Shown: piece after piece, positions 18,817 to 29,404 of the stretch | Numbering within the stretch: the first letter of the stretch is position 1 | How the letters are laid out: each line of letters begins with the position of its first letter | NCBI RefSeq assembly: GCF_002115805.1 | Contig: NZ_JFKC01000001.1 | Coordinates: 248,001-312,000, forward strand | Reading direction: 5' to 3' | DNA: 64,000 nucleotides | DNA from: Marivita geojedonensis | GTDB lineage: Bacteria > Pseudomonadota > Alphaproteobacteria > Rhodobacterales > Rhodobacteraceae | Notes under the pieces: model-generated | Databases searched by the model: none | What the model was told of the DNA's origin: nothing | What the model saw: the letters and a program-made list of their open reading frames with translations, nothing else | Program-made: the position numbers and the translations under genes

Positions 18817-20355
18817 TTACGAGAAGTCGGCGGCGTATTCGTCCAGCGCGGCCTTGATCTTGTCGGCCAGCTCGTCTTTCACCTTACGGTCGTTGTTGGT
18901 GATGTCGTCGAGCAGCGCCTGATGCTTGCCGCGCAGGTGTGCAAGCATACCTGCTTCGAAACGGCCCACATCGGAAACGGCAACCTTGTCGAGGTATCCG
19001 TTCGTACCCGCGAAGATCACGCAGACGATTTCCGCGTTGGTGAGCGGCGAATACTGCGGCTGCTTCATCAGTTCGGTCAGACGCGCACCACGGTTCAGAA
19101 GCTGCTGGGTGGCTGCGTCAAGGTCGGAACCGAACTGCGCGAAGGCCGCCATTTCGCGATACTGCGCAAGAGACAGTTTCACAGGACCGGCAACCGAGGA
19201 CATTGCCTTGGTCTGAGCGGACGAGCCCACACGAGAAACCGACAGACCGGTGTTCACGGCCGGGCGGATACCCTGATAGAAGAGTTCGGTTTCAAGAAAG
19301 ATCTGACCGTCAGTGATCGAGATCACGTTGGTCGGAATAAACGCCGAAACGTCACCACCCTGAGTTTCAATGATCGGCAGAGCTGTCAGCGATCCTGCAC
19401 CGTTGTCTTCGTTCAGCTTTGCCGAACGCTCGAGCAGGCGCGAGTGGAGGTAGAAAACGTCACCCGGGTACGCTTCACGGCCCGGCGGGCGACGCAGCAG
19501 CAGGGACATCTGACGGTACGCAACGGCCTGCTTGGACAGGTCATCGTAGATGATCAGTGCATGGCGACCGTTGTCACGGAAGTGCTCGGCCATCGACGTC
19601 GCAGCGTAGGGTGCGAGGAACTGCATCGGCGCCGGGTCGGACGCGGTTGCCGCCACGACGATCGAGTATTCGATCGCGCCGCTCTCTTCGAGCTTCTTCA
19701 CCAGCTGCGCCACGGTAGAACGCTTCTGGCCAACGGCAACGTAGATGCAGTAGAGCTTCTTGCTCTCGTCATCGCCAGCAGCGTCGTTGTAGGATTTCTG
19801 GTTCAGGATTGCGTCCAGAGCAACGGCAGTCTTACCGGTCTGACGGTCACCGATGATGAGCTCACGCTGGCCACGACCAATCGGGATCATCGAGTCAACG
19901 GCCTTAAGGCCGGTCGCCATCGGTTCGTGCACCGACTTACGCGGGATGATACCCGGGGCTTTCACGTCCGCGATGGAGCGGTTCTTGGTGTTGATCGGCC
20001 CCTTCCCGTCGATCGGGTTGCCCAGACCGTCAACAACGCGGCCCAGCAGCTCGTCGCCCACCGGAACGTCCACGATGGCGTTGGTCCGCTTGACGGTGTC
20101 GCCTTCCTTGATGTCACGGTCGGAACCGAAAATAACGATACCGACGTTGTCGGATTCAAGGTTCAGCGCCATGCCGCGAATTCCACCCGGGAATTCGACC
20201 ATTTCACCGGCCTGGATGTTGTCGAGGCCGTACACGCGCGCAATACCGTCACCAACGGAAAGGACGCGGCCCACCTCGGTGACTTCGGCGTCCTGCCCGA
20301 AGTTCTTGATCTGCTCCTTAAGGATCGCAGAAATCTCGGCTGCTTGGATACCCAT
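18817..20355 (-). CDS. atpA: F1 ATP synthase subunit alpha
   Basis: 512 residues. The Walker A is [13 protein letters not shown], followed by [40 protein letters not shown] and the arginine-finger signature [17 protein letters not shown]. It is the regulatory, nucleotide-binding subunit of F1. It starts one base after the atpH stop, so translation is probably coupled. Confidence 0.99.
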   Translation of the reverse strand: MGIQAAEISAILKEQIKNFGQDAEVTEVGRVLSVGDGIARVYGLDNIQAGEMVEFPGGIRGMALNLESDNVGIVIFGSDRDIKEGDTVKRTNAIVDVPVGDELLGRVVDGLGNPIDGKGPINTKNRSIADVKAPGIIPRKSVHEPMATGLKAVDSMIPIGRGQRELIIGDRQTGKTAVALDAILNQKSYNDAAGDDESKKLYCIYVAVGQKRSTVAQLVKKLEESGAIEYSIVVAATASDPAPMQFLAPYAATSMAEHFRDNGRHALIIYDDLSKQAVAYRQMSLLLRRPPGREAYPGDVFYLHSRLLERSAKLNEDNGAGSLTALPIIETQGGDVSAFIPTNVISITDGQIFLETELFYQGIRPAVNTGLSVSRVGSSAQTKAMSSVAGPVKLSLAQYREMAAFAQFGSDLDAATQQLLNRGARLTELMKQPQYSPLTNAEIVCVIFAGTNGYLDKVAVSDVGRFEAGMLAHLRGKHQALLDDITNNDRKVKDELADKIKAALDEYAADFS

Positions 20356-20916
20356 TTATCCGACCTCTTTCATTGCATTCTGGAGGGAGTTGAGCTTGGA
20401 GCGGATCGAGGTATCGATCATCTTCGAGCCCACTTTAACGACAAGACCGCCGATGAGGGATTCATCAACGGTCGCATTGATCTTAACGTCCTTGCCGACT
20501 TTCGCCTTGAGCGTCTTGGCAAGTTCTTTTGACTGGGCCGCTGTCAGTTTGACGGCAGACGCCACATCGGCTGTCACTTCGCCCTTTTCTTCCGCGATCA
20601 GGTCGCGCAGGCGGGTGATCATTTGCGGCAGCACAAAGAGGCGGCGCTTCGACGCCATCAGCGCCAGCACGTTCTGCATTGTCTTGGTGAGGCCCATCTT
20701 GGCGGAAACCGCCGAAATCGCGTTGGCCTGCGCATCGCGGCTGTAAACCGGCGAATGGATCAGGTCTGTCAGTTCTGGACTGCTTGCAAGCGCGGCCGAC
20801 AGATCGTCGAGGTTGGCTTCGAGCTTGTCGAGCTCTTTACCCTCCTTGGCGAGGTCAAAGACCGCCATGGCATAGCGTTCTGCGATGCCAGAGGAAATGG
20901 ATGCTGGTTCAGACAC
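20356..20916 (-). CDS. atpH: F1 ATP synthase subunit delta
   Basis: 186 residues from GTG 20916, which lies 6 bases after GGAAGG; an in-frame GTG at 20922 abuts that ribosome site and is less likely. The N-terminal helical domain begins [20 protein letters not shown]. The C-terminal part has [20 protein letters not shown] and [20 protein letters not shown], the typical delta/OSCP ending. It joins the peripheral stalk to F1. It is first in atpHAGDC; the F0 genes (atpIBEF) are not in this window, which is the normal alphaproteobacterial split. Confidence 0.97.
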   Translation of the reverse strand: MSEPASISSGIAERYAMAVFDLAKEGKELDKLEANLDDLSAALASSPELTDLIHSPVYSRDAQANAISAVSAKMGLTKTMQNVLALMASKRRLFVLPQMITRLRDLIAEEKGEVTADVASAVKLTAAQSKELAKTLKAKVGKDVKINATVDESLIGGLVVKVGSKMIDTSIRSKLNSLQNAMKEVG

Positions 20917-21014
20917 GTCCACCCTTCCGCTATTCTGCCTCCGATCCCCCGCGTTACCGGTGGTCAGAGGCGTTTTCAGTTTGGCAAATGCCGCTTGGCA
21001 TAGAAATCAGCGCG

Positions 21015-21043
21015 GATGTAGCAGAGGCGTTCCAAGCCCGCAA
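21015..21043 (-). promoter_or_regulatory. Possible atp operon promoter
   Basis: On the minus strand TTGCGG (21043-21038), 17 bases, TACATC (21020-21015). Each hexamer keeps the best-conserved bases but the match is partial, so this is only a candidate, about 95 bases before atpH. Confidence 0.3.
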
Positions 21044-21194
21044 CACGGTAAGGTGTTTTCGTGTGAAGCACCAAACCCCTTATTTTTAAGGACTTGGCGC
21101 AACTGCGACTTATTGCGCCCCCGAAAAGATGAGATTTCCTGTCAGTTTTGCTGCGAAACAGCGATTCCTCACCGCCTTGATCGCCGGATTGCCA

Positions 21195-21219
21195 AGAGCG
21201 CCCATAATTTGGGCACTCT
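21195..21219 (-). terminator. Terminator-like hairpin after the phzF-like gene
   Basis: AGAG-x-GCCC pairs with GGGC-x-CTCT (one internal mismatch) around a 7-base loop, 20 bases after the stop codon at 21239. It is followed by only a short T pair, so it is weak. Confidence 0.45.
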
Positions 21220-21238
21220 GCGTTATTGGCACCACAAG

Positions 21239-22084
21239 CTAGATTCGGACCGTTCCATCGATCACAACCATTGAGTGTCCGCCGATCAGAACACGTTCCG
21301 CGTGGGTCGTATCGAGTCGAACAAACACGCGACCCTTTCTGCCTATGCAGGTCCCCTGAGCGATGACCAAGTCCCGATTGAGGCGTCCATCGCTCCACAT
21401 CCACTGGGCAATTGCCGCGTTCAGTGATCCCGTGATCGGATCCTCGCTCATTCCACTCGAAGGCGTCAGATTGCGTACTTCGTAATCGCAGCGCGATCCG
21501 GCGGGGTAGCGACCGATAACGCCAAGCCCTGAATAGGTTGGCCAACGCACCAGATCGGCGTCGATGCCAAGGACATCGTACGCATCAATGAGTTCCAGAA
21601 CCTTCCATTGCGGACCATTGTCCAAAGCTGCAGACCGGACCACACGTGCTGGATCGATCCTCAGCGCCTTGCAAAGATCTACCTCTATGCCTTCGTCCAA
21701 TGGAGCGACTTCGGTCGCAGGCGCGACGAAAGCCGGTACATCGCCGGTCATGTCAATCTCGACCAGCCCGATCGCACATTCCTGGATGACCCTTTTGGCA
21801 TTCCGAGGCACGCCACCAGCGTGCAACCACGCCGCGCACGTCCCCAGCGTCGGATGGCCTGCGAAGGGCATTTCGCGGCCCGGCGTGAAGATGCGAACTC
21901 GGTAATCCGCGTCGGCCACCGATGGCGGAAAGACAAAGGTGGTTTCTGCCAGGTTCGTCCATGCAGCAAAGGCCTGCATCTGAGTGTCGCTCAGACCTTC
22001 GGCATCAAGAACCACTGCAAGGCCGTTGCCCGCGGTCGGTTCCGACGCGAACACGTCTGTCTGGATGAAACGTCTTTCCCGCAT
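21239..22084 (-). CDS. PhzF family isomerase-like protein
   Basis: 281 residues from ATG 22084, with AGGAGA six bases upstream; the longer frame to 22162 overlaps the methyltransferase. The two-lobed diaminopimelate-epimerase fold is recognisable: QTDVFASEPTAGNGLAVVLD, LAETTFVFPP (with the catalytic Glu), RIFTPGREMPFAGHPTLGT, and SGMSEDPITGSLNAAIAQWM near the C-terminus. PhzF itself isomerises a phenazine precursor, but most homologues have no known substrate, and no phenazine genes are near. It lies 22 bases after the methyltransferase gene and is probably co-transcribed. Confidence 0.9.
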   Translation of the reverse strand: MRERRFIQTDVFASEPTAGNGLAVVLDAEGLSDTQMQAFAAWTNLAETTFVFPPSVADADYRVRIFTPGREMPFAGHPTLGTCAAWLHAGGVPRNAKRVIQECAIGLVEIDMTGDVPAFVAPATEVAPLDEGIEVDLCKALRIDPARVVRSAALDNGPQWKVLELIDAYDVLGIDADLVRWPTYSGLGVIGRYPAGSRCDYEVRNLTPSSGMSEDPITGSLNAAIAQWMWSDGRLNRDLVIAQGTCIGRKGRVFVRLDTTHAERVLIGGHSMVVIDGTVRI

Positions 22085-22106
22085 CGGCTCTCCTGCTCCG
22101 TCTAAC

Positions 22107-22871
22107 CTATTTCTCAGCTTTGACCATTGCCCTCGCCGGTTTGGCGGAGGGTGTCGGAACAAGGTTGCCCAACGGATTAAGAACCCGGTTTTCGACCTTC
22201 GATCCTCCGGGTGTGGGGCTGGCTTTGGTGACCTCCACCATCAGGACACCTCCTGCGACCAGCGCCGACACGCTCCGACCCATCTGTTCCCAGATACGCC
22301 CGGTCTTCATCCAGAAACGTCGCGTGGAGGGTGGCTGGTAGAGTACGGCCGTGTGCCTCTGTGGTGCGAAATCATGGGCTTTCAACTGGGCTTCGAGTTG
22401 CCCCATGGAGTAGGGGCGCCCGTATCCGAAGGGCGTAGCATCTGAGCGTGCCCATAATCCGGAACGATTTGGCACAATGAAGAGTGCCTTGCCTCCCGGT
22501 CCAAGAACGCGCCAGCATTCCTCGAGCAAAGCCGATGGCCGCTCCGACGTTTCCAGACCATGCATCAGGACCAGCTTGTCGAAACGTCCTGTCTCGATGG
22601 GCCAAAGGGTCTCTTCGCAAAGAACAGAGACATTGGGCATTCCTGCCGGCCAAGGCATCACCCCCTGCTGCGCCGGCATCAACCCGATCACCCGGCGCGC
22701 ATCGGCCAGGTAGGGGCGCAGCAATGGCACCGCGAAACCAAATCCGCCAACGGATTGATGTTTGGCTTCCGGCCAGAACGTCTTGACCTGATCCCGCACA
22801 ACGCGCTGCGCCACACGCCCGATTGCACTCCGATAGTAGAAGTTGTGCAGTCGTTGCACGTCGAGATGCAT
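22107..22871 (-). CDS. SAM-dependent methyltransferase-like protein
   Basis: 254 residues. The class I methyltransferase core is reduced but readable: [20 protein letters not shown] at motif I, then [20 protein letters not shown] (motif II/III region) and [19 protein letters not shown] (post-III). The N-terminal helix is typical of the group found beside gloB. A divergent methyltransferase-gloB pair also occurs in E. coli (yafS-gloB), so the arrangement is old, but the substrate is unknown. The last 40 residues ([16 protein letters not shown] onward) are low-complexity and probably disordered. Confidence 0.83.
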   Translation of the reverse strand: MHLDVQRLHNFYYRSAIGRVAQRVVRDQVKTFWPEAKHQSVGGFGFAVPLLRPYLADARRVIGLMPAQQGVMPWPAGMPNVSVLCEETLWPIETGRFDKLVLMHGLETSERPSALLEECWRVLGPGGKALFIVPNRSGLWARSDATPFGYGRPYSMGQLEAQLKAHDFAPQRHTAVLYQPPSTRRFWMKTGRIWEQMGRSVSALVAGGVLMVEVTKASPTPGGSKVENRVLNPLGNLVPTPSAKPARAMVKAEK

Positions 22872-22933
22872 TTGGGCCTCCGGTCCAATTGGCCTAGGTA
22901 TGAAGCAATGTAACCACGACGGAAAGAAACGCC

Positions 22934-23701
22934 ATGCCCCTTGAACTTGTCACCCTGCCCGCGCTGTCTGACAATTACACCTATCTGCTGCATGACAGTG
23001 CGAGTGGTGCGACCGCCTGTATCGACGTGCCGGAGGCCGAGCCGATTCTGGACGAACTCGCAAAGCGGGGCTGGACGCTGACCGAAATCTGGCTGACCCA
23101 TCATCACCATGATCACATCGGTGGGGTCGAGGATCTGCTCAAGACGTGCGATGCCAAAGTCACCGGCGCAAAGTCTGACAGGCACAGGCTGCCTACGCTC
23201 AACCGCGAAGTTGCTGACGGCGACAGCTTTGAATTCGGTGGCGAAGTCGTGGATGTTCTGGACGTGTCCGGACATACAATCGGCCACATCGCCTTTGTGG
23301 TTCCGAATTCCGGCTATGCATTCACGGCGGACAGCCTCATGGCGCTTGGATGCGGTCGTCTTTTTGAAGGCACCGCCGGGCAGATGTGGGACAGCCTGCA
23401 AAAGCTGGCCGCGCTCGATCCGGAAACGATTATCTGTTCGGGGCATGAATACACCCAGGCCAACGCGCGCTTCGCCATCACCGTGGACCCTGACAATGAC
23501 GCCTTGAAAGCACGCATAGACCGCATAAATGCATTGCGTAGCGGAAACCAACCGACGGTTCCCAGCAAACTTTCCGAAGAAGTGGCGACAAACCCCTTCC
23601 TGCGCGCCGCTGACCCCGCAATCCAGGCCCATCTCGACATGATCGGCGCGGCGCCGGCAGAGGTATTTGCCGAAATACGCGCTCGCAAAGATCGCTTCTG
23701 A
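22934..23701 (+). CDS. gloB: Hydroxyacylglutathione hydrolase (glyoxalase II)
   Basis: 255 residues. The metallo-beta-lactamase site [10 protein letters not shown] binds the two metals. Later ligands lie in [13 protein letters not shown] and [32 protein letters not shown] and the C-terminal glutathione-binding region ([15 protein letters not shown]) complete the family pattern. It hydrolyses S-D-lactoylglutathione to lactate and glutathione, finishing methylglyoxal detoxification. It starts 63 bases from the divergent methyltransferase gene. Confidence 0.97.
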   Translation: MPLELVTLPALSDNYTYLLHDSASGATACIDVPEAEPILDELAKRGWTLTEIWLTHHHHDHIGGVEDLLKTCDAKVTGAKSDRHRLPTLNREVADGDSFEFGGEVVDVLDVSGHTIGHIAFVVPNSGYAFTADSLMALGCGRLFEGTAGQMWDSLQKLAALDPETIICSGHEYTQANARFAITVDPDNDALKARIDRINALRSGNQPTVPSKLSEEVATNPFLRAADPAIQAHLDMIGAAPAEVFAEIRARKDRF

Positions 23702-23709
23702 GGCAAATT

Positions 23710-23723
23710 CACAAGAACTTGTG
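23710..23723. promoter_or_regulatory. 14-bp palindrome upstream of clpA
   Basis: CACAAGAACTTGTG is a perfect palindrome 136 bases before the clpA start and 9 after the gloB stop. CTTGAAG at about 23764, which resembles the -35 of RpoH-type promoters, lies between it and clpA, without a convincing matching -10. It is a candidate operator for clpA. Confidence 0.35.
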
Positions 23724-23858
23724 TGCAATCGATGCGCTGGGGCCTGTCAAGCCAAAGAAAAAACTTGAAGCTTTGTCGGTAACGACCAAACTTTAATATT
23801 AAGATGACAGTTGCCTCGTACCCTGCGGGGCAACATAAAAAGGAAGGAGCACTCAACC

Positions 23859-26183
23859 GTGCCTTCATTTTCGAATACCCTTGAGCAGGCAATCCATTCG
23901 GCATTGGCACTGGCCAATTCCCGATCTCACGAGTTTGCAACGCTGGAGCATCTGCTGCTGGCGTTGATTGATGAACCCGATGCGGTGCGGGTCATGAAGG
24001 CGTGTTCGGTCGATACAGAGGAACTTCGGACGACATTGGTCGATTACATCGACGATGACCTGTCGAACCTCGTGACGGATATCGAAGGGTCCGAGGCGGT
24101 ACCTACGGCAGCATTCCAGCGCGTGATCCAGCGTGCCGCCATCCACGTTCAAAGTTCTGGCAGAAGCGAGGTCACAGGCGCAAACGTGCTGGTGGCGATC
24201 TTTGCAGAACGCGAAAGCAACGCAGCCTACTTCCTGCAGGATCAGGACATGACGCGCTACGATGCCGTCAACTTCATCGCTCACGGCGTGGCCAAGAACC
24301 CGGCCTATGGCGAAAGCCGCCCAGTCACCGGCGCAACCGAAAACGAGGAAGAAGCGCAGGCACAGGAACCGCAGGGAGAGCAGAAAGAGTCCGCTCTCGC
24401 GAAATATTGCGTCGATCTCAATGCCAAATCGCGTGAGGGGGATATCGACCCCCTGATCGGCCGAGATGCCGAAGTGGAACGCTGTATTCAGGTCCTGTGC
24501 CGCCGCCGCAAGAACAACCCGCTTCTGGTGGGCGACCCCGGCGTTGGCAAAACAGCGATTGCAGAAGGTCTGGCGCGAAAGATCGTGGCTGGTGAAACTC
24601 CCGAAGTTCTCGCGAACACCACGATTTACTCGCTCGACATGGGAGCACTTCTGGCAGGCACCCGCTATCGCGGTGATTTCGAGGAACGACTGAAGGCGGT
24701 CGTGACCGAGCTGGAAGAACACCCGGACGCGGTTCTGTTCATCGATGAGATCCACACTGTGATCGGTGCAGGCGCAACGTCCGGCGGCGCAATGGACGCC
24801 TCCAACCTTCTGAAGCCGGCGCTGCAGGGCGGAAAGCTGCGCACAATGGGCTCCACCACGTACAAGGAATTCCGCCAGCACTTCGAAAAAGACCGCGCAC
24901 TCAGCCGCCGGTTCCAGAAAATCGACGTGAACGAACCTTCGGTGGAAGATGCAATCAAGATCCTCAAGGGTCTCAAACCCTATTTCGAAGAGCATCACCA
25001 CGTCAAATACACTGCCGACGCGATCAAAACGGCGGTTGAACTTTCGGCACGGTACATCAACGACCGCAAGTTGCCGGACAAGGCGATCGACGTGATCGAC
25101 GAAGCTGGCGCAGCGCAGCACCTCGTCGCGGAATCCAAGCGCCGCAAATCGCTTGGCGCGAAAGAGATTGAAGCCGTCGTGGCCAAAATCGCGCGCATCC
25201 CGCCAAAGAACGTCTCAAAGGATGATGCAGAGGTGCTCAAGGATCTCGAAGCAAGCCTCAAGCGCGTGGTCTTCGGGCAGGATGCCGCCATTGAAGCGCT
25301 GTCCTCGGCCATCAAGCTGGCGCGCGCCGGTCTGCGGGAACCTGAAAAACCGATCGGAAACTACCTCTTCGCCGGTCCGACCGGTGTCGGCAAAACCGAG
25401 GTCGCCAAGCAACTGGCGGACACGCTGGGTGTAGAACTGCTGCGCTTCGACATGTCCGAGTACATGGAGAAGCACGCGGTCAGCCGCCTGATCGGTGCGC
25501 CTCCGGGCTATGTCGGGTTCGACCAGGGTGGTCAGCTTACCGATGGTGTGGACCAGCATCCGCACTGTGTGCTCCTGCTCGACGAGATCGAAAAGGCACA
25601 CCCGGATGTCTACAACATCCTGTTGCAGGTCATGGACCACGGCTCGCTGACCGACCATAACGGGCGGACCGTCAGCTTCCGGAACGTGATCCTGATCATG
25701 ACCTCGAACGCGGGTGCTGCCGAACAGGCGAAGGCTGCCATCGGATTTGGCCGCGATCGTCGCGAGGGTGAGGATACCGCTGCGATCGAACGCACGTTCA
25801 CGCCGGAATTCCGCAATCGTCTGGATGCGGTGATTTCCTTTGCTCCGCTGCCGAAAGAGGTCATTCTGCGCGTGGTCGAGAAGTTCGTGCTTCAACTCGA
25901 AGCGCAGCTGATGGATCGGAATGTGACCATCGAACTGACCAAACCCGCCGCGGAACTGCTTGCCGACAAAGGCTATGATGACAAGATGGGCGCGCGTCCT
26001 TTGGCTCGTGTGATCCAGGAAGAAATCAAAAAGCCGCTCGCGGAAGAGCTTCTTTTCGGGAAGCTGGCAAAAGGCGGCGTGGTGCGCGTGTCGGTGAAAG
26101 ACGGCAAGCTCTTCCTCGAAACCTCAGGCCCGGACAATCCCCGCCTGTCGAGCAAGAAACCCCCGCTGCTGACGGCGGAGTGA
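23859..26183 (+). CDS. clpA: ATP-dependent Clp protease ATP-binding subunit ClpA
   Basis: 774 residues from GTG 23859, nine bases after AAGGAG; an in-frame TTG at 23811 is upstream of that site and rejected. The N-domain (1-145) has [22 protein letters not shown]+ 1 carries [17 protein letters not shown] and [17 protein letters not shown]+ 2 carries [14 protein letters not shown] and [13 protein letters not shown]. The IGF tripeptide in AAIGFGRDR is the ClpP-docking loop. It unfolds substrates, including N-degron proteins delivered by ClpS, for ClpP. clpS, usually next door, is not here. Its stop overlaps the GTG of the following M23 gene. Confidence 0.98.
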   Translation: MPSFSNTLEQAIHSALALANSRSHEFATLEHLLLALIDEPDAVRVMKACSVDTEELRTTLVDYIDDDLSNLVTDIEGSEAVPTAAFQRVIQRAAIHVQSSGRSEVTGANVLVAIFAERESNAAYFLQDQDMTRYDAVNFIAHGVAKNPAYGESRPVTGATENEEEAQAQEPQGEQKESALAKYCVDLNAKSREGDIDPLIGRDAEVERCIQVLCRRRKNNPLLVGDPGVGKTAIAEGLARKIVAGETPEVLANTTIYSLDMGALLAGTRYRGDFEERLKAVVTELEEHPDAVLFIDEIHTVIGAGATSGGAMDASNLLKPALQGGKLRTMGSTTYKEFRQHFEKDRALSRRFQKIDVNEPSVEDAIKILKGLKPYFEEHHHVKYTADAIKTAVELSARYINDRKLPDKAIDVIDEAGAAQHLVAESKRRKSLGAKEIEAVVAKIARIPPKNVSKDDAEVLKDLEASLKRVVFGQDAAIEALSSAIKLARAGLREPEKPIGNYLFAGPTGVGKTEVAKQLADTLGVELLRFDMSEYMEKHAVSRLIGAPPGYVGFDQGGQLTDGVDQHPHCVLLLDEIEKAHPDVYNILLQVMDHGSLTDHNGRTVSFRNVILIMTSNAGAAEQAKAAIGFGRDRREGEDTAAIERTFTPEFRNRLDAVISFAPLPKEVILRVVEKFVLQLEAQLMDRNVTIELTKPAAELLADKGYDDKMGARPLARVIQEEIKKPLAEELLFGKLAKGGVVRVSVKDGKLFLETSGPDNPRLSSKKPPLLTAE

Positions 26184-27133
26184 TCTCGCGCTTTATTGCA
26201 ATAGCACTTGCGTCCGCCACACCGGTTGTGGCGGACGTTCCATTTCTGGCCCTGCCTCTCGAATGCGTGCTTGGTGAAACCTGCGTGATCGAGGATTACC
26301 CCGACATCGACCCTACCGACGCAAGCTCGGACTACCGATGCGGTTTGAAATCAAGAAACGCGCACAGCGGGACGGATTTTTCCCTTCTCAGCTTCGAACA
26401 GATGGAGAAGGGTGTTCGTGTGATCGCAGCAGCCGACGGCAGGGTTGAGGCCATACGCAACACGCGCCCGGACCAGCCTTACGTGCCGGGGACGGATCTA
26501 AATGGCGAAGAGTGCGGCAACGCCGTTCGCATCGACCACGGGAATGGCTATCAATCGATCTACTGCCATATGAAGCTGGGGTCGGTCCGGGTGACCCCCG
26601 GACAGCGCGTCGTGCAGGGACAGCTTCTGGGCGAGGTAGGGTTGAGCGGTCTGACAAACTATCCGCATCTGCATCTGACGATCACGCGAGGGGCTGAAAT
26701 CATCGACCCGTTTGCACCATCACAGAACAATGCGTGCAGCGAGCCTTTTGAGACCCTCTGGCTGGACACTCCAACCTATTCGGATGCAGGCCTGTTCACG
26801 GTTGGCGTCTCGGACGGTGTTCCAGAACTTGAAGACGTGGCCTCAGGCGCGGCACGGCGAACTGCGCTGGCGGCTTCGGATGCGATGGTGTTGTACGCCC
26901 ATGCCTTTCACGGCAATCGCCACGACAGGATCGAATTCACAATGTCTGGTCCCGAAGGCATGATCTTCGAACACACGGCGCGGCTGGACCAAGACCAGGC
27001 ACAGCTTATGCGCGCCTATGGACGCCGCGCCCCATCAGCCGGCTGGCCCAAGGGAAACTATCGTGGATACGCGCGATTGATCCGTGGAAACACCATTCTG
27101 GCGGTGCGCCACGCAGATGTAACGGTGAAGTGA
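26180..27133 (+). CDS. M23 family metallopeptidase, exported
   Basis: 317 residues. It starts with GTG 26180, overlapping the clpA stop (GTGA). A signal peptide spans 1-18 (ALASATPVVAD). The LytM-type zinc site is present: HSGTDF (H-x3-D), then YCHMKLGSVRVTPGQRV and the HLHL motif in YPHLHLTITRG. Extra cysteines (CVLGETC, CGLKSR, EECGN) suggest periplasmic disulphides. It should be a peptidoglycan endopeptidase or a regulator-type LytM protein. The C-terminal 130 residues form a separate, unrecognised beta-rich domain. Convergent with the OmpA-like gene, four bases apart. Confidence 0.9.
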   Translation: MISRFIAIALASATPVVADVPFLALPLECVLGETCVIEDYPDIDPTDASSDYRCGLKSRNAHSGTDFSLLSFEQMEKGVRVIAAADGRVEAIRNTRPDQPYVPGTDLNGEECGNAVRIDHGNGYQSIYCHMKLGSVRVTPGQRVVQGQLLGEVGLSGLTNYPHLHLTITRGAEIIDPFAPSQNNACSEPFETLWLDTPTYSDAGLFTVGVSDGVPELEDVASGAARRTALAASDAMVLYAHAFHGNRHDRIEFTMSGPEGMIFEHTARLDQDQAQLMRAYGRRAPSAGWPKGNYRGYARLIRGNTILAVRHADVTVK

Positions 27134-27136
27134 GGC

Positions 27137-29401
27137 TCACTGCTCGGTGAGCTTCAGCTCGATCCTTCGGTTCTGCGCCCGTGCTTCAGGAGTATCATCG
27201 GTGTTGACCGGCTGGTATTCCCCAAACCCGTTCGCAGAAAGTCGCTGCGGGGGAATCCCCAGGTCTTCAATCATGTAGCGCACCACAGACAGCGCCCGCG
27301 CTTGGGACAGTTCCCAATTGTCGGCGTACAGCCCCTGCCCCGACAGCGGCAGGTTGTCTGTATGCCCGTCCACGCGAATGATCCAGTTGATGCCTTCCGG
27401 TATATCCTGCGCCACGTCCCGAAGGATCGCTGCCACATTGGCAATCTGCGCACGGCCTTCCGGGGACAGCCCGGCTTCCGCTGGTGGGAACAGCACTTCG
27501 GAGGAAAAGACAAATCGATCGCCTTCGATACGGACACCTTCCCGGTTGCCCAACACTTCGCGCAGCCTGCCAAAGAACTCCGACCTGTAGCGTTCAAGAT
27601 CCTGGTTCTGCCCCGCGAGGCGCTGCTTTTCCTCTTCGAGGCGTTGGCGCTCTTCTTCGAGCCGCTGGCGTTCCGCTTCTTCCAATTGACGACGGCGCCG
27701 TTCCTCTGCCGCCACGCGCGCCAAGGCCGTGTTCAATTCGCTACCCAGGCTTTCCAGCTGGATTTGCGCTTCGGCGTCGCGCGCCTCGGCTTCATCCAGC
27801 AGAGCCTGCAGTGACGACAGCTGTCGGCGCAACGCTCCGACCTGCTGATTGAGCAATTCGGTCTGGCGCTGCGCTTCGGTCGCGCGCTGTGACTCCGCCT
27901 CAAGCTGATCGCGCGCCTGTTCCAGAAGCACTTGCCGCTGCTCGGACTCTGACAATCGGTCCTCCAGCGCAGTTTCAGCAGCCACCTGCGCGGCAAGTGC
28001 CGCGGCCAACTGATTACGGGTCTCCTCAAGTGTCGCTTCAGTAGAAGTCTGCTGCGCCAGCGCGGCAGCCAGCCGCTGCTCGAGCGTTTGTTCATTGTCG
28101 GTTCGGGCAGCCGCATTTGCCTGTGCCTCTGCCAAAGCCTGACGCAGAGCATCGACCGTCGCCCGCAGTTCCGCACTGGCTTCCTCTGAACCGCTCAACT
28201 CCAGCGAGAGCGTTGCGTTCTCGGCGCGCAAGTCCTCCAGTCGCGCCTCTAGCGCGTTCGCCTCGGTGACGCGGATCAACGCCTGCGACAGTCGCGCTTC
28301 CAGAGTGGACAGCGTGGTCCGATCAACCCGCGCTGCTTCCAATTCCTGTTCAAGAGCAGCGATCCGGGACGATTGCTCTGACAACTGAGCCTGAAGAGAC
28401 GCTTCAGTTTCATTCCCTTGCGTGACCTCTGTGTCCAACTGCGCCTGAAGCGCCGCGATCCGCTCTTCGCTTTGCGCAAGTGCCGCCTCAAGTCGCGATT
28501 GCAATTCATCCACCCTCTCGCGGCCCTCGAGCAAAGCTGCCGCAAGGCGTGCGTTCAGATCCTCTTCTGCCTGACGGGCCGCCGCAAGAAGAGTGAGGGT
28601 TTCTTCGGCCCGGGCGCGCTGTTCTTCCAGAGCCATGGTCATTGCAGTCAGTTCAGCATCGGCGTTCTCAAGCCGCTTCCGCAAAGCCTCCGCCGCCGCC
28701 GCCTCGGCAAGCTTGGCAGCCTCTTCTTCGCTCAACGCGGATTCAAGATCGGCGACCTGCGCGGTCAAAACGCCAACCTGCTGGGTCGTCTCAGCGTTCT
28801 CGGCGCGCAGGTCCGCCACCAGTGCCTCAAGCGCTTCCCGCCTCGCTGCCGCAAGACGCGCCTCCTCTGCCTGCGCATCGATCTCACTCCGCGCGGTCGC
28901 CAATGCCAGATTGAGCGCTTCCTGCTCCGACAGCAGCTGATCGCGCGTTTCCGTCAGATCAGCCACCTGATCCCGCGCAGAATCGCGCTCGGAAAGCAGT
29001 CCCGCCACTTGCTCCTCGAAAGAGGCGATCCGTGCGTCGGCGGATTCAAGCGCCGCAGCCTGCCTGTTGCGCGTTGCCGACAACGAGGCAATGATTGCTT
29101 CCTGTTCGGTCAGCCTGGCCTGGGTGTCATCCAGCGTCGCGTTCAACGCGCCCAACTGATTGGTCAGGGATGTTGTACGCTGCTGTTCAACGCCCAGCGC
29201 GCGGGCCAGTTCGGCTATCTCGGAAGACAGAGCATTCAGCTCATTTTCCTGCCCGGTGATCGTGTCGCGCAGAACGGCCTGAACCACCATGAAGATGGTC
29301 AGGACAAACATCAGAACCAGCAGCAACCCGGTCATCGCATCCACGAAACCGGGCCAGATTGAGGCCTGGAACCGGGCTCCGGTGCGCCGTGACAGGGCCA
29401 T
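27137..29401 (-). CDS. MotB/OmpA-like peptidoglycan-binding protein with very long coiled coil
   Basis: 754 residues. Residues about 15-43 are one transmembrane helix, with a MotB-type Asp at its N-terminal end (D21 in WPGFVDAMTG). Residues about 50-610 are almost uninterrupted coiled coil, rich in A, E, Q, L and R, with practically no Gly or Pro. Residues about 630-754 are an OmpA/MotB peptidoglycan-binding domain (RVDGHTDNLPLSGQGLYADN, QARALSVVRYMIEDLG, ARAQNRRIELKL). It starts 3 bases after the MotA/ExbB-like gene, so the two should make one ion-driven 5:2-type stator complex. An ordinary flagellar MotB has about 300 residues. No flagellar or Zorya genes are near. Function unknown, domains clear. 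Confidence 0.88.
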   Translation of the reverse strand: MALSRRTGARFQASIWPGFVDAMTGLLLVLMFVLTIFMVVQAVLRDTITGQENELNALSSEIAELARALGVEQQRTTSLTNQLGALNATLDDTQARLTEQEAIIASLSATRNRQAAALESADARIASFEEQVAGLLSERDSARDQVADLTETRDQLLSEQEALNLALATARSEIDAQAEEARLAAARREALEALVADLRAENAETTQQVGVLTAQVADLESALSEEEAAKLAEAAAAEALRKRLENADAELTAMTMALEEQRARAEETLTLLAAARQAEEDLNARLAAALLEGRERVDELQSRLEAALAQSEERIAALQAQLDTEVTQGNETEASLQAQLSEQSSRIAALEQELEAARVDRTTLSTLEARLSQALIRVTEANALEARLEDLRAENATLSLELSGSEEASAELRATVDALRQALAEAQANAAARTDNEQTLEQRLAAALAQQTSTEATLEETRNQLAAALAAQVAAETALEDRLSESEQRQVLLEQARDQLEAESQRATEAQRQTELLNQQVGALRRQLSSLQALLDEAEARDAEAQIQLESLGSELNTALARVAAEERRRRQLEEAERQRLEEERQRLEEEKQRLAGQNQDLERYRSEFFGRLREVLGNREGVRIEGDRFVFSSEVLFPPAEAGLSPEGRAQIANVAAILRDVAQDIPEGINWIIRVDGHTDNLPLSGQGLYADNWELSQARALSVVRYMIEDLGIPPQRLSANGFGEYQPVNTDDTPEARAQNRRIELKLTEQ

Positions 29402-29404
29402 ATA

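Larger units (their letters stand above)
20917..21238. other. 322-base intergenic region upstream of atpHAGDC
   Basis: No credible gene on either strand. From right to left on the minus strand it holds a terminator-like hairpin for the phzF-like gene (21195-21219), a small AT hairpin CCTTA-TTTT-TAAGG (21078-21091), a possible promoter (21015-21043), and about 100 bases of probable atp leader. Its main job is presumably to carry the atp promoter. Confidence 0.6.

Noticed and set aside
20917-21238. Small RNA upstream of the atp operon
   Set aside because: The hairpins present are weak and no promoter-terminator pair brackets a discrete transcript.
23865-25121. A 418-codon minus-strand frame opposite clpA
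   Set aside because: Cys/Phe-rich shadow of clpA.
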